DNA of 64,000 nucleotides from Neobacillus sp. SuZ13 (GTDB lineage: Bacteria; Bacillota; Bacilli; Bacillales; Cytobacillaceae): NCBI RefSeq assembly GCF_030123365.1, contig NZ_CP126107.1, forward strand, positions 3,023,501-3,087,500. The letters are read 5' to 3'. Numbering within the stretch: the stretch's first letter is position 1; the number at the start of each line of letters is the position of its first letter. Shown in pieces: positions 8,727 through 17,081 of the stretch. The notes below the pieces were generated by a model. That model saw nothing but the letters and a program-made list of their open reading frames with translations, was not told where the DNA came from and ran no database searches. Both the position numbers and the translations under genes were made by a program.

Positions 8727-9278
8727 ATGAGGGATGAATTTATGTATAGCCAAATAGATAAAATGGGTAGCAAATATCATTCACTTCAAACTGATATATG
8801 GCTGCATCACGATTTATTTAGTGCTGGTTGGTTAAGTATCGTTATTATAAATATTGTATTTCTTATCCTGTTCATTCTCTTAATCGACCGTTATCGAACG
8901 TTATTAATTTCTTTTGCTTTTATGGTTAGTTTTTTAAGTGTTGGTATAGCAAATGAAATAGGTTCTTATTTTGATTTTTGGAGTTATCCGCATCAGTTCC
9001 TTGTTTTTACACATCGTTTTAATGCAGTAGATTTTTCTGTGATGCCAGTTATTATGACTTTAACTTATCAATACTTTTCAAAGTGGAAGCCTTATTTTGT
9101 CGCCACTGTTATTATGTCGGCAATAATTTGTTTCATCGGGGTACCGATTTTTGTTATTTTGAGATTGTATAAATTAGAAAATTGGAACTACTTCTACTCT
9201 TTTTTGGTCACTCTTTTAATGTTTGTTATCATGAAAATGATTGTTGATTTTGTAAACAATAGGTCAAAAAAGCAATAA
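8727..9278 (+). CDS. CBO0543-like membrane protein
   Basis: 183 residues. A polar N-terminus (LQTDIWLHHDLFSAGW) is followed by about five membrane helices. The central FNAVDFSVMPVIMTLTYQYFSKWKPY and LENWNYFYSF motifs match the Bacillus branch of CBO0543-family proteins. The start could be ATG 8727 or the internal ATG at 8742; neither has a strong ribosome site. It is one of several members in this window, always as a single gene between repeats. Function unknown. Confidence 0.65.
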   Translation: MRDEFMYSQIDKMGSKYHSLQTDIWLHHDLFSAGWLSIVIINIVFLILFILLIDRYRTLLISFAFMVSFLSVGIANEIGSYFDFWSYPHQFLVFTHRFNAVDFSVMPVIMTLTYQYFSKWKPYFVATVIMSAIICFIGVPIFVILRLYKLENWNYFYSFLVTLLMFVIMKMIVDFVNNRSKKQ

Positions 9279-9397
9279 TATTCTAGTTTGAAGTTCATTC
9301 TTTTGATAGGGCGATGCTGTAAGAAGACATCGTTTATCTAACTTTTCTACAGCTGCCAATGTAGAAGCTTTTTAATTTGTAAACAGGGTATGTTAGT

Positions 9398-9500
9398 TTG
9401 TGAAGTATTGTACCTAAACAAACGGGTAGCTTGAGTTCAGTAAATTAAATTTGATAAAGAAGAGTGTCAGTTAATGGCACTCATCTTTATTATATGGAAT
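9398..9500 (+). repeat. CTAACGG repeat, diverged
   Basis: TTTGTGAAGTATTGTACCTAAA and AACGGGTAGCTTGAGTTC are clear. The hairpin GAGTGTCAGTTAATGGCACTC and T-rich stretch follow; DR2 is lost. Confidence 0.7.
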
Positions 9501-9710
9501 TGATAATATTTATCATTACTCCTAACTTGGAATGGGATAATATTACTGAAGATTTTTATTGAGATATACAAAATAAAAATAGAGTTGGGAAACATATTAA
9601 AATTTTTATAGTTTTCTAAAAAAAGGTCTATACATATTTCTTTTTTTTGATTACACTGTATTATAACAACAGAAATTTAAATTAACTGTATTAATAAAGG
9701 GGGAGTTAAA

Positions 9711-9845
9711 ATGTTAATGAGTCCAGTTGAATTTTTCCGCAACATGCCAAAAAAGGAATGCACTGAATGCGGGCAGCATATTCAAGAGCAAGCAGAAAGT
9801 TATTTGATGGATTGTGACCAATGTTTATCCAAAAAAGAACAGTAA
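9711..9845 (+). CDS. yhfH: YhfH family protein
   Basis: 44 residues, too short for most gene finders. It starts MLMSPVEFFRNMPKKEC and has two CxxC knuckles (CTEC and CDQC), the signature of the small YhfH family, probably a zinc-binding peptide. GGGGGAG lies nine bases upstream of the ATG and a terminator follows at once. Its role is unknown in any Bacillus I can recall. Confidence 0.85.
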   Translation: MLMSPVEFFRNMPKKECTECGQHIQEQAESYLMDCDQCLSKKEQ

Positions 9846-9857
9846 AGTTTGTTAACT

Positions 9858-9882
9858 CTCCAGCACTGCTGGGGGGTTTTTT
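9858..9882 (+). terminator. Terminator after yhfH
   Basis: CCAGC and GCTGG pair around ACT. A G-rich end and T6 follow. Confidence 0.65.
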
Positions 9883-10072
9883 ACTTTCATAACAATAAGT
9901 TACCGTTAAGTGAGTGAGACTGAAATATTGAATTGAAGTAAAAAGTCCCCAGAGGAGAAACTAGTATTCTTTAATGGGATACTCTTTTTTGTCTTCCCTA
10001 TGATCTGTTTAATTAATAAATATTACTCTCGTTTGTTGACGAAATTTATCTCTGGGTCAATATGATATATTG

Positions 10073-10092
10073 TGAAGATTTACACTTAAACT
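10073..10092 (+). repeat. CTAACGG repeat, left piece
   Basis: TGTGAAGATTTACACTTAAACT ends exactly at the CT where the mini-element begins. The matching right piece is at 10463-10485. Confidence 0.8.
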
Positions 10093-10464
10093 CCCATGAA
10101 AATAAAACCTGAAAAAGGGCATGAAAAAATAGACCCAGCAAAACCAGTTTTTAAAAAAAAGGCTGAGCCTCTTGAAGGATCGTATATAGATTGGCTGGTA
10201 AATCGACTTGTGAAACCTTTCTACTTAAAATGGAAAAGTTAAAGCTGGCGCAACAACCAGAAAAAGGATTAATCTCCCATGAGTGCTACCCCTAAAGGGT
10301 GCGACAGTCGGTGGTACACCGTGGTCGTTGGAGTCAGACTAACGGATGGGCTCAAAGGCACCATAGTTCAAAGACCTTCTTCGCCAGCATTAAAACAGTA
10401 TAGACTGCATGATCTATTTTCATTCTCTGTGGTGCAGCGACGATTTTGCGCTGCATGGATGGCT
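10093..10464. mobile_element. Transposase-less IS110-type mini-element, copy 1
   Basis: About 372 bp between two CT dinucleotides (10091-10092 and 10463-10464), with no target duplication, as IS110 recombination predicts. The right 200 bp is homologous to the non-coding leader of the intact IS110 element at 35153-35354. On the minus strand it carries the putative guides TTGAACT (10375-10381) and CCGTTAG (10339-10345), and a copy of the element's end, CTCCCATGA, at 10274-10282. The left 150 bp replaces the transposase and holds a 48-codon frame. Plus-strand open frames over the leader are fortuitous. Confidence 0.85.
10096..10242 (+). CDS. 48-residue frame inside mini-element
   Basis: ATG three bases inside the element end, stop TAA before the RNA region. 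It reads MKIKPEKGHEKIDPAKPVF..., then a run rich in Lys and a C-terminal GSYIDWLVNRLVKPFYLKWK. Identical in the copy at 13865-14011, but frameshifted in copy 3 and lacking its 5' end in copy 4 because of one fewer A in an A8 tract. No ribosome site is carried by the element. It could be a captured gene end or a chance frame. Confidence 0.35.
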   Translation: MKIKPEKGHEKIDPAKPVFKKKAEPLEGSYIDWLVNRLVKPFYLKWKS

Positions 10465-10485
10465 AACGGGGCAGGTTACTTGAAC
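10463..10485 (+). repeat. CTAACGG repeat, right piece
   Basis: CTAACGGGGCAGGTTACTTG directly follows the mini-element. Confidence 0.8.
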
Positions 10486-10586
10486 AATGTTGTTAGTTGC
10501 ACGTTTGAAGCAAATGAGGACAAAAAGAAAAACCGTTCAGTTGTCTGAACGGAGAATATTGAATTAGGAGTGTTAATAAATGAAAT

Positions 10587-11216
10587 TTAAATTCCTGTTT
10601 TAACGCCAAAACCTACTAAAATTAAGCCAGATGATTTTTGGAATACTTTCTGGAATTTGGAGTTATTCAACCATTTTTTTGCATAATCAATTACATAAAC
10701 AAGGGTTAGAAACCATAATACAGCGAGTAAAGTAAGGATTGATGCTAACTCAATCAATTGCTGATTTACATTTTCGTTCAAATCGATAAATTGAGGCATG
10801 ACAGTTATATAAACCAAAACAGTCTTTGGATTAAGAACATTACTAAGTAATGCTTGCATAAAGGACTTTTTATTATGCCGACTTGAAGAATTGATAGGTG
10901 CATTCGCTTGTGCTTGAATTTCCTCCAAAGAAAACGCACTTTTGGCAAAAAAACTTTTTATACCCAAATAAATTAAGTAAGCAGCTCCCAAATATTTGAT
11001 TGTGCTAAAAAGAATTACAGACTTTGCAATGACAACAGATAATCCAAGAATAGCTATAAGCGTCCAAAAAGAAAGTCCAGTTGCCATTCCGAGAACCGTA
11101 TAACGTCCAGCTCTTGGACCATAGCTAAGCGTGTTTTTCACCAGTAACATAGTATCTGCTCCAGGTATTACAACCATCATTGCAGCAATTGATATGTATG
11201 TTAGTAAGCTATCCAT
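10587..11216 (-). CDS. LysE/RhtB family exporter
   Basis: 209 residues with about six membrane helices. The family signature VIPGADTMLLVKNTLSYGPRAG is at residues 17-38, and NVLNPKTVLVYITVMPQF lies near 128. Members export amino acids or related small metabolites. GGAAGGGAGA precedes the ATG. It is divergent from a TrmB regulator with two matching operators between, which suggests direct control by that regulator. Substrate unknown. Confidence 0.88.
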   Translation of the reverse strand: MDSLLTYISIAAMMVVIPGADTMLLVKNTLSYGPRAGRYTVLGMATGLSFWTLIAILGLSVVIAKSVILFSTIKYLGAAYLIYLGIKSFFAKSAFSLEEIQAQANAPINSSSRHNKKSFMQALLSNVLNPKTVLVYITVMPQFIDLNENVNQQLIELASILTLLAVLWFLTLVYVIDYAKKWLNNSKFQKVFQKSSGLILVGFGVKTGI

Positions 11217-11240
11217 GTTGTGTCTCCCTTCCTTTTTTAA

Positions 11241-11338
11241 TAGTGACTACCAAAGTAACTACTTAAATAAGTATATCAGAAGCAATTGGAAATAATCAAC
11301 AGATTTTGATAAAATATTAGTTACTAAGGTAGCGACTA
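11241..11338. promoter_or_regulatory. Paired inverted operators between lysE-like and trmB-like genes
   Basis: Two 21-bp boxes, 11241-11261 and 11318-11338, are reverse complements of each other at 18 of 21 positions. Each is a dyad TAGTNAC..GTNACTA. One sits by each divergent start, as expected for an autoregulating TrmB-type regulator. Confidence 0.75.
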
Positions 11339-11357
11339 ATTTTATGTTGGAGGGTTT

Positions 11358-12185
11358 ATGAAAGAAATCATTTTTGGAACATTAAAGAATCTAAATTTTA
11401 CCGAATATGAAGCGAAAGCGTATCTTACCTTATTGGAGGAATCTCCATTAACTGGATATGCAGTAGCGAAAAATTCTGGTGTACCACGTTCAAGAATATA
11501 TGAAGTTCTAGATAGTCTCGCCATACGAGGAGATATTCTGGTTAGTCCTGGCAACACGCCACAGTATACTCCTGTTCCTGCAAAGGAGCTAATTAAAAAC
11601 CGCCGAAGGGAAGCAGAAGAGAATTTTGAACTGGCAGAAAAATCATTAGCGGAGTTCGAACGTTCTGCAAATGACCGTGAAAATATCTGGAATATCACGG
11701 GTCGCAATGAAATACTCGATAAGGTAAAAGATTGTATATTATCTGCAAAAAAAAGAATTCTCTTAGAGGTTTGGAAAGAGGAATTCGAAGAATTGGAGTC
11801 TGAACTAAGGCAGGTAGCAAAAAGAGGGGTCAACGTCACAATTATTGCTTATGGGGAAATCGCCTCTGATTTTGCTAATGCTTACCTTCATTATATGGGT
11901 CATGAAATTACAGAAGAGTATGGTGGTCGATGGATTGTTATTAGTACAGATGATTCAGAAGTAGTAGCAGGTATTGTCTCGCTGGGGAAAGATAGCCGTG
12001 CAGCATGGACAAGGCATGTAGGTTTAGTCATGCCAATTACAGAAGTCATGATTCATGATTTGTATCTCATGGAAATTATGGAGAAACATAGAGAACTTTT
12101 AGAGGAAAGTTTTGGGGAAAACCTCGTGAATTTACGCCATAAATTCTCTATTCACCCAGATTTTAAAAAACATTATGTAAAATAA
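11358..12185 (+). CDS. TrmB family transcriptional regulator
   Basis: 275 residues. The N-terminal winged helix (LNFTEYEAKAYLTLLEESPLTGYAVAKNSGVPRSRIYEVLDSL, given here by its ends) is the TrmB DNA-binding domain. A coiled linker (residues 80-110) leads to a phospholipase-D-like sensor domain (AKKRILLEVWKEEFEELESEL). The ATG has GGAGG upstream. It probably represses itself and the LysE-type exporter through the shared boxes. Ligand unknown. Confidence 0.88.
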   Translation: MKEIIFGTLKNLNFTEYEAKAYLTLLEESPLTGYAVAKNSGVPRSRIYEVLDSLAIRGDILVSPGNTPQYTPVPAKELIKNRRREAEENFELAEKSLAEFERSANDRENIWNITGRNEILDKVKDCILSAKKRILLEVWKEEFEELESELRQVAKRGVNVTIIAYGEIASDFANAYLHYMGHEITEEYGGRWIVISTDDSEVVAGIVSLGKDSRAAWTRHVGLVMPITEVMIHDLYLMEIMEKHRELLEESFGENLVNLRHKFSIHPDFKKHYVK

Positions 12186-12255
12186 ATTTGTCCTATTGTC
12201 TGTTTTATATAACATAAGAAGAGCATTACTTCATAGCAAATAGGCTGTTCTTCTT

Positions 12256-12345
12256 CAACTAAAGGTGGCGTTAGCTTAAGTTGATGATCGCTGCGGCGGT
12301 CATTTTTTCTTGTTAAACTATCGGAGCAGTTTAGTGAAAGATCAA
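12256..12345 (+). repeat. CTAACGG repeat, full
   Basis: DR1 is AACTAAAGGTGGC, the hairpin GATCGCTGCGGCGGTC with T6, then AACTATCGGAGCAGTTTAGTG. Confidence 0.8.
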
Positions 12346-12464
12346 CTAAGCCATACAAACCTTTTATTTTTCCATTAAAGCATCCTTCTATATTTTATAG
12401 TGTTCATAGTTGCCCCAAAAAGATAAAATATTTGTATATCAAAACTTCAATAAGGTGAAATTAT

Positions 12465-12815
12465 ATGTTTAAGAGGAAAATACTGGTTGCTTCTGTTATG
12501 ACTTTACTATCGTCCATAATGTTTAAGGATATTAGTGCGTTGTTTTTTGTATTTCCATTTTTCTTTTTATATGGTATTCCTGTTTCGTTATTTGCTGAAT
12601 TTTTATTAAGGAATTTAAATAATCATATCAAGAGAGCTTTATACTCTATGGTCATTCATATAGGAGCAGTTGCTATTTTTTATCCTTGGGATGGCGGTAG
12701 TGGATGGGTAACACTTTTCTGTATTAATGCCTTTTCCTTTTATATATTGGATGAGTTTATAATATTGATAAAAAAAAGAAGAAAATCATATTTAATTAAC
12801 GAGGGCAAGAGTTAA
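12465..12815 (+). CDS. Small membrane protein
   Basis: 116 residues with four hydrophobic segments and a basic tail (IKKRRKSYL). AAGGTGA lies upstream of the ATG. The last five codons and the stop are read from the start of a CTAACGG repeat (AACGAGGGCAAGAGTTAA), so the native C-terminus may have been replaced. I recognise no family. Confidence 0.6.
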   Translation: MFKRKILVASVMTLLSSIMFKDISALFFVFPFFFLYGIPVSLFAEFLLRNLNNHIKRALYSMVIHIGAVAIFYPWDGGSGWVTLFCINAFSFYILDEFIILIKKRRKSYLINEGKS

Positions 12816-12883
12816 AGATTCAAGCTGTCATTTTGGCGGCTTTTCTTTTTGTGCTAACGAAGCAGGTTAGTTTAATAAGGATT
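12796..12883 (+). repeat. CTAACGG repeat, full, overlapping a gene end
   Basis: AACGAGGGCAAGAGTTAAAG, hairpin AAGCTGTCATTTTGGCGGCTT, T-run, GCTAACGAAGCAGGTTAG. Confidence 0.85.
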
Positions 12884-12979
12884 CGTAAAATAATTATCTT
12901 CGTTTCACTTCTTTAAAATTCCAAAACAATAGATATAGTTTATAATACAGCTATAATAAATTTTTTAAGGTGGCTATTT

Positions 12980-13795
12980 ATGGAACTAATTACAGGTAAG
13001 GTTATAACAATATCTTTATTTTTATTGATAATTACAATGATTGAGACATTAGCTTATTCAACAAGGATTTCAGGAGCAAGAGTAAAATTAATTGCCACTG
13101 CTTTATCTTTGTTTAGTACACTCGTAATTATTTCAAGGTTTTCTACAATGATTCAACAACCTCTTACAGCAAAACTGATCGCAGAAGCACCTCATATAAA
13201 CAAATTACACTACATAGAAGAACAATATAGGATTTTAATTGGGATAACGTCTATTGGGGTGTTGTTCGGCATACTTCTCTTTCCCACATTCATCAATATC
13301 TTTTCGCGGGCAATTATTCAACTTTCAAATCAACGTGGTTCAATAATTGCACTATTTGTTAATCAATTCAGTCGAAACGGCATTAGGAAAATATTAATGT
13401 GTTTTAGGCTACCGAGATTTACATATCTAAAGGGGATTACCTTAAAAACCATTCCAAAGCGACTCTTTGTGATTAATGTGATCATTTCTGCTGTATTTAC
13501 CATTGGGGTGTTATCTTCCATTTATGCATCAATGTTAGTTCCTAAAGATTATGCTCAGGCTGCATTAATGTCATCAGGTATTATAAATGGTATAGCAACT
13601 ATTCTATTGACATTGTTCATTGACCCTAAAGCTTCTGTATTAGCTGATAGAGTAATGAAAAAACAAAGTGATTATATTTACCTAAAAAGTTACTCTTTGA
13701 CAATGATTAGTTCAAAATTCTTGGGTACTATTGTGGCTCAACTTCTGTTTATCCCTGCGGCGTATTATGTAGCTTGGTTTGCTAAGTGGATTTAA
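12980..13795 (+). CDS. amj: Alternate lipid II flippase Amj
   Basis: 271 residues, the normal length of Amj (B. subtilis YdaH). The diagnostic N-terminal stretch MIETLAYSTRISGARVKLIA is present, followed by about six membrane helices. Amj moves lipid II across the membrane when MurJ is absent or inhibited. TAAGGTGG precedes the ATG. In B. subtilis it is induced by cell envelope stress; no regulatory site is obvious here. It lies alone between two repeats. Confidence 0.9.
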   Translation: MELITGKVITISLFLLIITMIETLAYSTRISGARVKLIATALSLFSTLVIISRFSTMIQQPLTAKLIAEAPHINKLHYIEEQYRILIGITSIGVLFGILLFPTFINIFSRAIIQLSNQRGSIIALFVNQFSRNGIRKILMCFRLPRFTYLKGITLKTIPKRLFVINVIISAVFTIGVLSSIYASMLVPKDYAQAALMSSGIINGIATILLTLFIDPKASVLADRVMKKQSDYIYLKSYSLTMISSKFLGTIVAQLLFIPAAYYVAWFAKWI

Positions 13796-13802
13796 TTAGT
13801 GC

Positions 13803-13861
13803 TCGTTAAAAAACTTACACTTAACAAAGAGTCGTAGTTGCGGCTCTTTTCTTGTTCCACT
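13803..13861 (+). repeat. CTAACGG repeat, left piece with hairpin
   Basis: ACTTACACTTAACAAAGAGTCG, hairpin AGAGTCGTAGTTGCGGCTCT, T-run, then CTTGTTCCACT at the mini-element boundary. Confidence 0.75.
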
Positions 13862-14233
13862 CCCATGAAAATAAAACCTGAAAAAGGGCATGAAAAAATA
13901 GACCCAGCAAAACCAGTTTTTAAAAAAAAGGCTGAGCCTCTTGAAGGATCGTATATAGATTGGCTGGTAAATCGACTTGTGAAACCTTTCTACTTAAAAT
14001 GGAAAAGTTAAAGCTGGCGCAACAACCAGAAAAAGGATTAATCTCCCATGAGTGCTACCCCTAAAGGGTGCGACAGTCGGTGGTACACCGTGGTCGTTGG
14101 AGTCAGACTAACGGATGGGCTCAAAGGCACCATAGTTCAAAGACCTTCTTCGCCAGCATTAAAACAGTATAGACTGCATGATCTATTTTCATTCTCTGTG
14201 GTGCAGCGACGATTTTGCGCTGCATAGATGGCT
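13862..14233. mobile_element. Transposase-less IS110-type mini-element, copy 2
   Basis: Practically identical to copy 1 over 372 bp (one change near the right end, GCATAGATGG). It is bounded by CT at 13860-13861 and 14232-14233 and inserted at the DR2 position of a repeat (CTTGTTCCACT left, CTAACGGGGCAGGTTAG right). The same 48-codon frame is intact at 13865-14011. Near identity with copy 1 indicates recent spread. Confidence 0.85.
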
Positions 14234-14255
14234 AACGGGGCAGGTTAGCTGAATA
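14232..14255 (+). repeat. CTAACGG repeat, right piece
   Basis: CTAACGGGGCAGGTTAGCTG after mini-element copy 2. A hairpin ACTCCATT..AATGGAGT lies at 14284-14306 in the remaining gap. Confidence 0.8.
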
Positions 14256-14444
14256 AGACATAACCAATGTTTACAGAAAATGACTCCATTATTTTATAAT
14301 GGAGTCTAAATAATTTGCAAAAAAAACAATTTCTTTATGACCAATGGAATCCAGAACTTGTAAGTTCTAGACTCCATATGTCTGGCATGCTGAACTAATC
14401 GCATTATAGTATATTTTTTATTAACACTAGAACTTCATTTTAAA

Positions 14445-14927
14445 TTAATCAATTTTAACAAAGGAAGTCTTCGACAAATCATCCAATATCTTCTCCAAGA
14501 AAATTAACTCTTGTTCACTGTATTTTTCTATAAACTTTACATAATTTTTTTTTATTTCTTTGTGGAGCAAATTATGTAGATTACAAAGTTCATTTCCTAG
14601 TTCAGTCGTACTAAAATATATTTCTTTGTTATTATTTGGGGGATATTCTTTCTTGATTAATTTCTTTTCCACTAATTTTCTAGATATTTTAGTAACAGTG
14701 CCTCTTTGCATATTTAATTCTTTAGCAATAGTAATACCTTTTATTGGCTGATCTTTCTGAATGCAATCTAATACATGTAACATCAATATAGTAATATCCT
14801 GTAAAATAATTAATAACTCTTCGTTTTTACAATTTTGAATAAGCCAAGTTTTTTCTTTATCATCTTCATTGTTTTTCTCTATTAATTTTATAAATCCATC
14901 TAATATATTCTTCTTAATTTTATCCAA
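14445..14927 (-). CDS. MarR family regulator
   Basis: 160 residues from TTG at 14927, preceded by AGGAAGGG. Winged-helix core: ITIAKELNMQRGTVTKISRKLVEKKLIKKEYPP, typical MarR recognition helix and wing (residues about 60-100), with helical dimerisation ends. Divergent from the nitroreductase gene; two palindromes between them are likely its operators. It probably responds to a phenolic or oxidative signal, which is inference. Confidence 0.85.
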   Translation of the reverse strand: MDKIKKNILDGFIKLIEKNNEDDKEKTWLIQNCKNEELLIILQDITILMLHVLDCIQKDQPIKGITIAKELNMQRGTVTKISRKLVEKKLIKKEYPPNNNKEIYFSTTELGNELCNLHNLLHKEIKKNYVKFIEKYSEQELIFLEKILDDLSKTSFVKID

Positions 14928-14973
14928 CTATATTAAATCCCTTCCTATTCGAATATTTATTATTATAACCTAT

Positions 14974-15041
14974 ATTGTTTCCAGTAAACAAAATTGACTT
15001 TCAAATCGATTTATTTTATAATTGTTTCCAGGAAACAAAAT
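14974..15041. promoter_or_regulatory. Two MarR-type palindromic operators
   Basis: ATTGTTTCCAGTAAACAAAA at 14974 and ATTGTTTCCAGGAAACAAAA at 15021 share the dyad TTGTTTCC..GGAAACAA, 47 bases apart, between the divergent marR and nitroreductase genes. Confidence 0.75.
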
Positions 15042-15065
15042 CACCACAAAAGAAAGAGGAAACTC

Positions 15066-15821
15066 ATGATGAATAAAGTATTAGAAACAATCATGAATCA
15101 TAAATCGATAAGAAAGTTTAAGGATATTAAATTAACAGACGAACAAGTCTTGACAATAGTAAAAGCTGCCCAAATGGCACCATCATCACTCTTTATGCAA
15201 GATTATGCCATTATAGGAGTTTCGGATCTGAAAATTAAAGAACAACTTTATCAATTAACAAAAAGTCGTTGGGTGAAAGAGAATGGGTTACTTCTTATTT
15301 TTTGCTCGGATTTACATCGAATTACCGTTTTAGCCAGTGATGAACAAAAAAAGAAACTAAGATTAGCTTATAAATTTGGACCTTCCAAAAGAATTTCTAC
15401 AATTAATACATCTATTGCAGCTCAAAACGCTACTCTAGCTGCCGAATCTATGGGGTTAGGGGTTGTATATAGTGGTGCGATAGCTGTACATGAGAAAGCT
15501 GTCAAAAAGATCTTAAAACTACCGAGAAATGTAGTACCTTTATTTGGCCTTTGTATTGGTGTATCAGATAGTACACCTGAACAAAAACCTCGTCTACCTT
15601 TACATGCTGTGTATTTTCAGAATGAATACATTCAGGATAAGGAAAAACAAAAGGATTTACTTATTAAGTACGATGAGACAATGAAGAGTTATTATGCATC
15701 AAGAACAGATAATAAAAGATCAACTACTTGGTCTCAAAAGACACTTGTTCCAATAAATCAAATTCCATCTTCAAAAATTGGCTTCATGATATTTGCTTTA
15801 AAAAGACTATTTTCAAAGTAA
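15066..15821 (+). CDS. NfsA-type FMN nitroreductase / flavin oxidoreductase
   Basis: About 251 residues from ATG 15066 (AGAGGA upstream); the longer frame to 14994 runs through the operator and is unlikely. Nitroreductase fold: NHKSIRKFKDIKLTDEQ, AAQMAPSSLFMQDY, and FGLCIGVSDSTPEQKPRLPL, which matches the NfsA/Frp subgroup that uses NADPH and FMN. It reduces nitro compounds, quinones or disulphides. Likely the target of the divergent MarR regulator. Confidence 0.85.
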   Translation: MMNKVLETIMNHKSIRKFKDIKLTDEQVLTIVKAAQMAPSSLFMQDYAIIGVSDLKIKEQLYQLTKSRWVKENGLLLIFCSDLHRITVLASDEQKKKLRLAYKFGPSKRISTINTSIAAQNATLAAESMGLGVVYSGAIAVHEKAVKKILKLPRNVVPLFGLCIGVSDSTPEQKPRLPLHAVYFQNEYIQDKEKQKDLLIKYDETMKSYYASRTDNKRSTTWSQKTLVPINQIPSSKIGFMIFALKRLFSK

Positions 15822-15851
15822 ATAATTCTCCTAAAACGAGAGGTAAATACA

Positions 15852-16289
15852 ATGAAAAATAAATCGGAACATGAAAATTATCCTGTATTGGACAAGTTAC
15901 AACATGTAGTTTTTTATGTAAATGATTTAGAGGTTTCACAACGTTTTTATGAAATGATTTTTGATGTACAATGTTCAGCCACGGCTCATCCAGATAGTAG
16001 TGCAGCAATGCGATTAGTAGGAAATACAATGAAATTTTATAGTTTTGGGCATTATCAACATGATATTTGTTTAGTACAAAACCCTAAAGTCGTAGTAGAT
16101 AATGAACAATGGAATCATTACAGTCTAAAATTAGCAAACGGAATTAGATTGGATGAAATAAAGAGGCGTTTAGAAAAACTTCGAATCCCTTATTTTGAAG
16201 GTAGAATGTTACCAATATTTTCGAATGAGCAAGAAAAAGTAATTCATTTTAAGGATCCTAACGGTCATGTAATTGAAGTAGTTGAATAG
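15852..16289 (+). CDS. VOC (glyoxalase/dioxygenase superfamily) protein
   Basis: 145 residues. Two beta-alpha-beta modules: LQHVVFYVNDLEVSQRFYEMIF at the N-terminus and VIHFKDPNGHVIEVVE at the end, where the final Glu is a typical metal ligand. AGAGGT lies upstream of the ATG, 30 bases after the nitroreductase, so the genes probably form one unit under MarR control. Substrate unknown. Confidence 0.8.
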   Translation: MKNKSEHENYPVLDKLQHVVFYVNDLEVSQRFYEMIFDVQCSATAHPDSSAAMRLVGNTMKFYSFGHYQHDICLVQNPKVVVDNEQWNHYSLKLANGIRLDEIKRRLEKLRIPYFEGRMLPIFSNEQEKVIHFKDPNGHVIEVVE

Positions 16290-16305
16290 AGAGGATAAGA
16301 TCATT

Positions 16306-16829
16306 ATGGCTAAACAAATGAGTAAATTACAATCATATTTAAGCCCTGTGTTAAAGAGCAAATTTGTACGTGAGTTAATATTAAAAGAGTGGCTATTTAC
16401 GTGTCTGATTTGGAGAATTCTATAAATTGGTATATAGAAAAGTTAGGCTTCACTTTAGAAAGGATTACAGAAAAAATTGAGGGTGAGACATTACTGGATC
16501 AAACAATCCGTTGTGCTCTTTTAAATACGAAGAACCAAAGGAATGCTCTTGTATTAGTGGAGAGAAGAGATGCCTGTGGTAAAAAGATCCTTCCGTCTAC
16601 AAATGGATATTTTCATATTGCTTTTGAAATTGAGGAGCATCGTACATCCTTTGAATTTGCTCAACGTCTAAGAGAAAAAAATGTATTTATTAGCTATGGT
16701 CCAGTAAAACATAGCCGTGAGGGTGATGGTGAGATTGGTGGTAATATCGCAGTTTATTGTTTAGACCCAGATAATCATTATTTAGAATTCTTTTTTGGTA
16801 TGGATAAATATGATTCTTTATGTTACTAA
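16306..16829 (+). pseudogene. Second VOC protein, frameshifted near its N-terminus
   Basis: ATG at 16306 with AGAGGA upstream reads MAKQMSKLQSYLSPVLKSK and on to ILKE. The frame is then lost at about 16389 and continues one base over as VAIYVSDLENSINWYIEKL to DPDNHYLEFF. Restoring one G in AAAGAGTGG joins them into a normal ring-cleavage-type VOC protein. A GTG at 16389 could yield a shorter 146-residue protein. It is co-directional with the VOC gene upstream. Confidence 0.65.
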
Positions 16830-16879
16830 TAGGTGCAATCCTTCAAGATGAAGATCGCCTTTTTTCTTTTCTAAAAAAA

Positions 16880-16985
16880 GATTGTGAAATGATGTACTCA
16901 AACTAACGGGTGCAAGAGTTAAAGAACCAGCTGCCTGGTTGGCTTTTTTGTTATTGCACTACTGGGGCAGTTAAGTTAAAGATCC
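16880..16985 (+). repeat. CTAACGG repeat, full
   Basis: ATTGTGAAATGATGTACTCA, AACTAACGGGTGCAAGAG, hairpin CCAGCTGCCTGGTTGG, T6, ACTACTGGGGCAGTTAAG. Confidence 0.85.
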
Positions 16986-17081
16986 GTCCCAATGTATTTC
17001 AAAAATAAAAATATTTCGGAATATTTACGTTGACTTCAGGAAAATTATTGAATAAACTATTGGTAATTATCAAATAAAGGC

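Noticed and set aside
10279..10548. Plus-strand 89-codon frame (MSATPKGCDSRWYTVVVG...), also at 52873-53067
   Set aside because: It covers the IS110 bridge-RNA leader and is open by chance; the corresponding frame is not kept in the intact IS, while RNA stems and guides are conserved.
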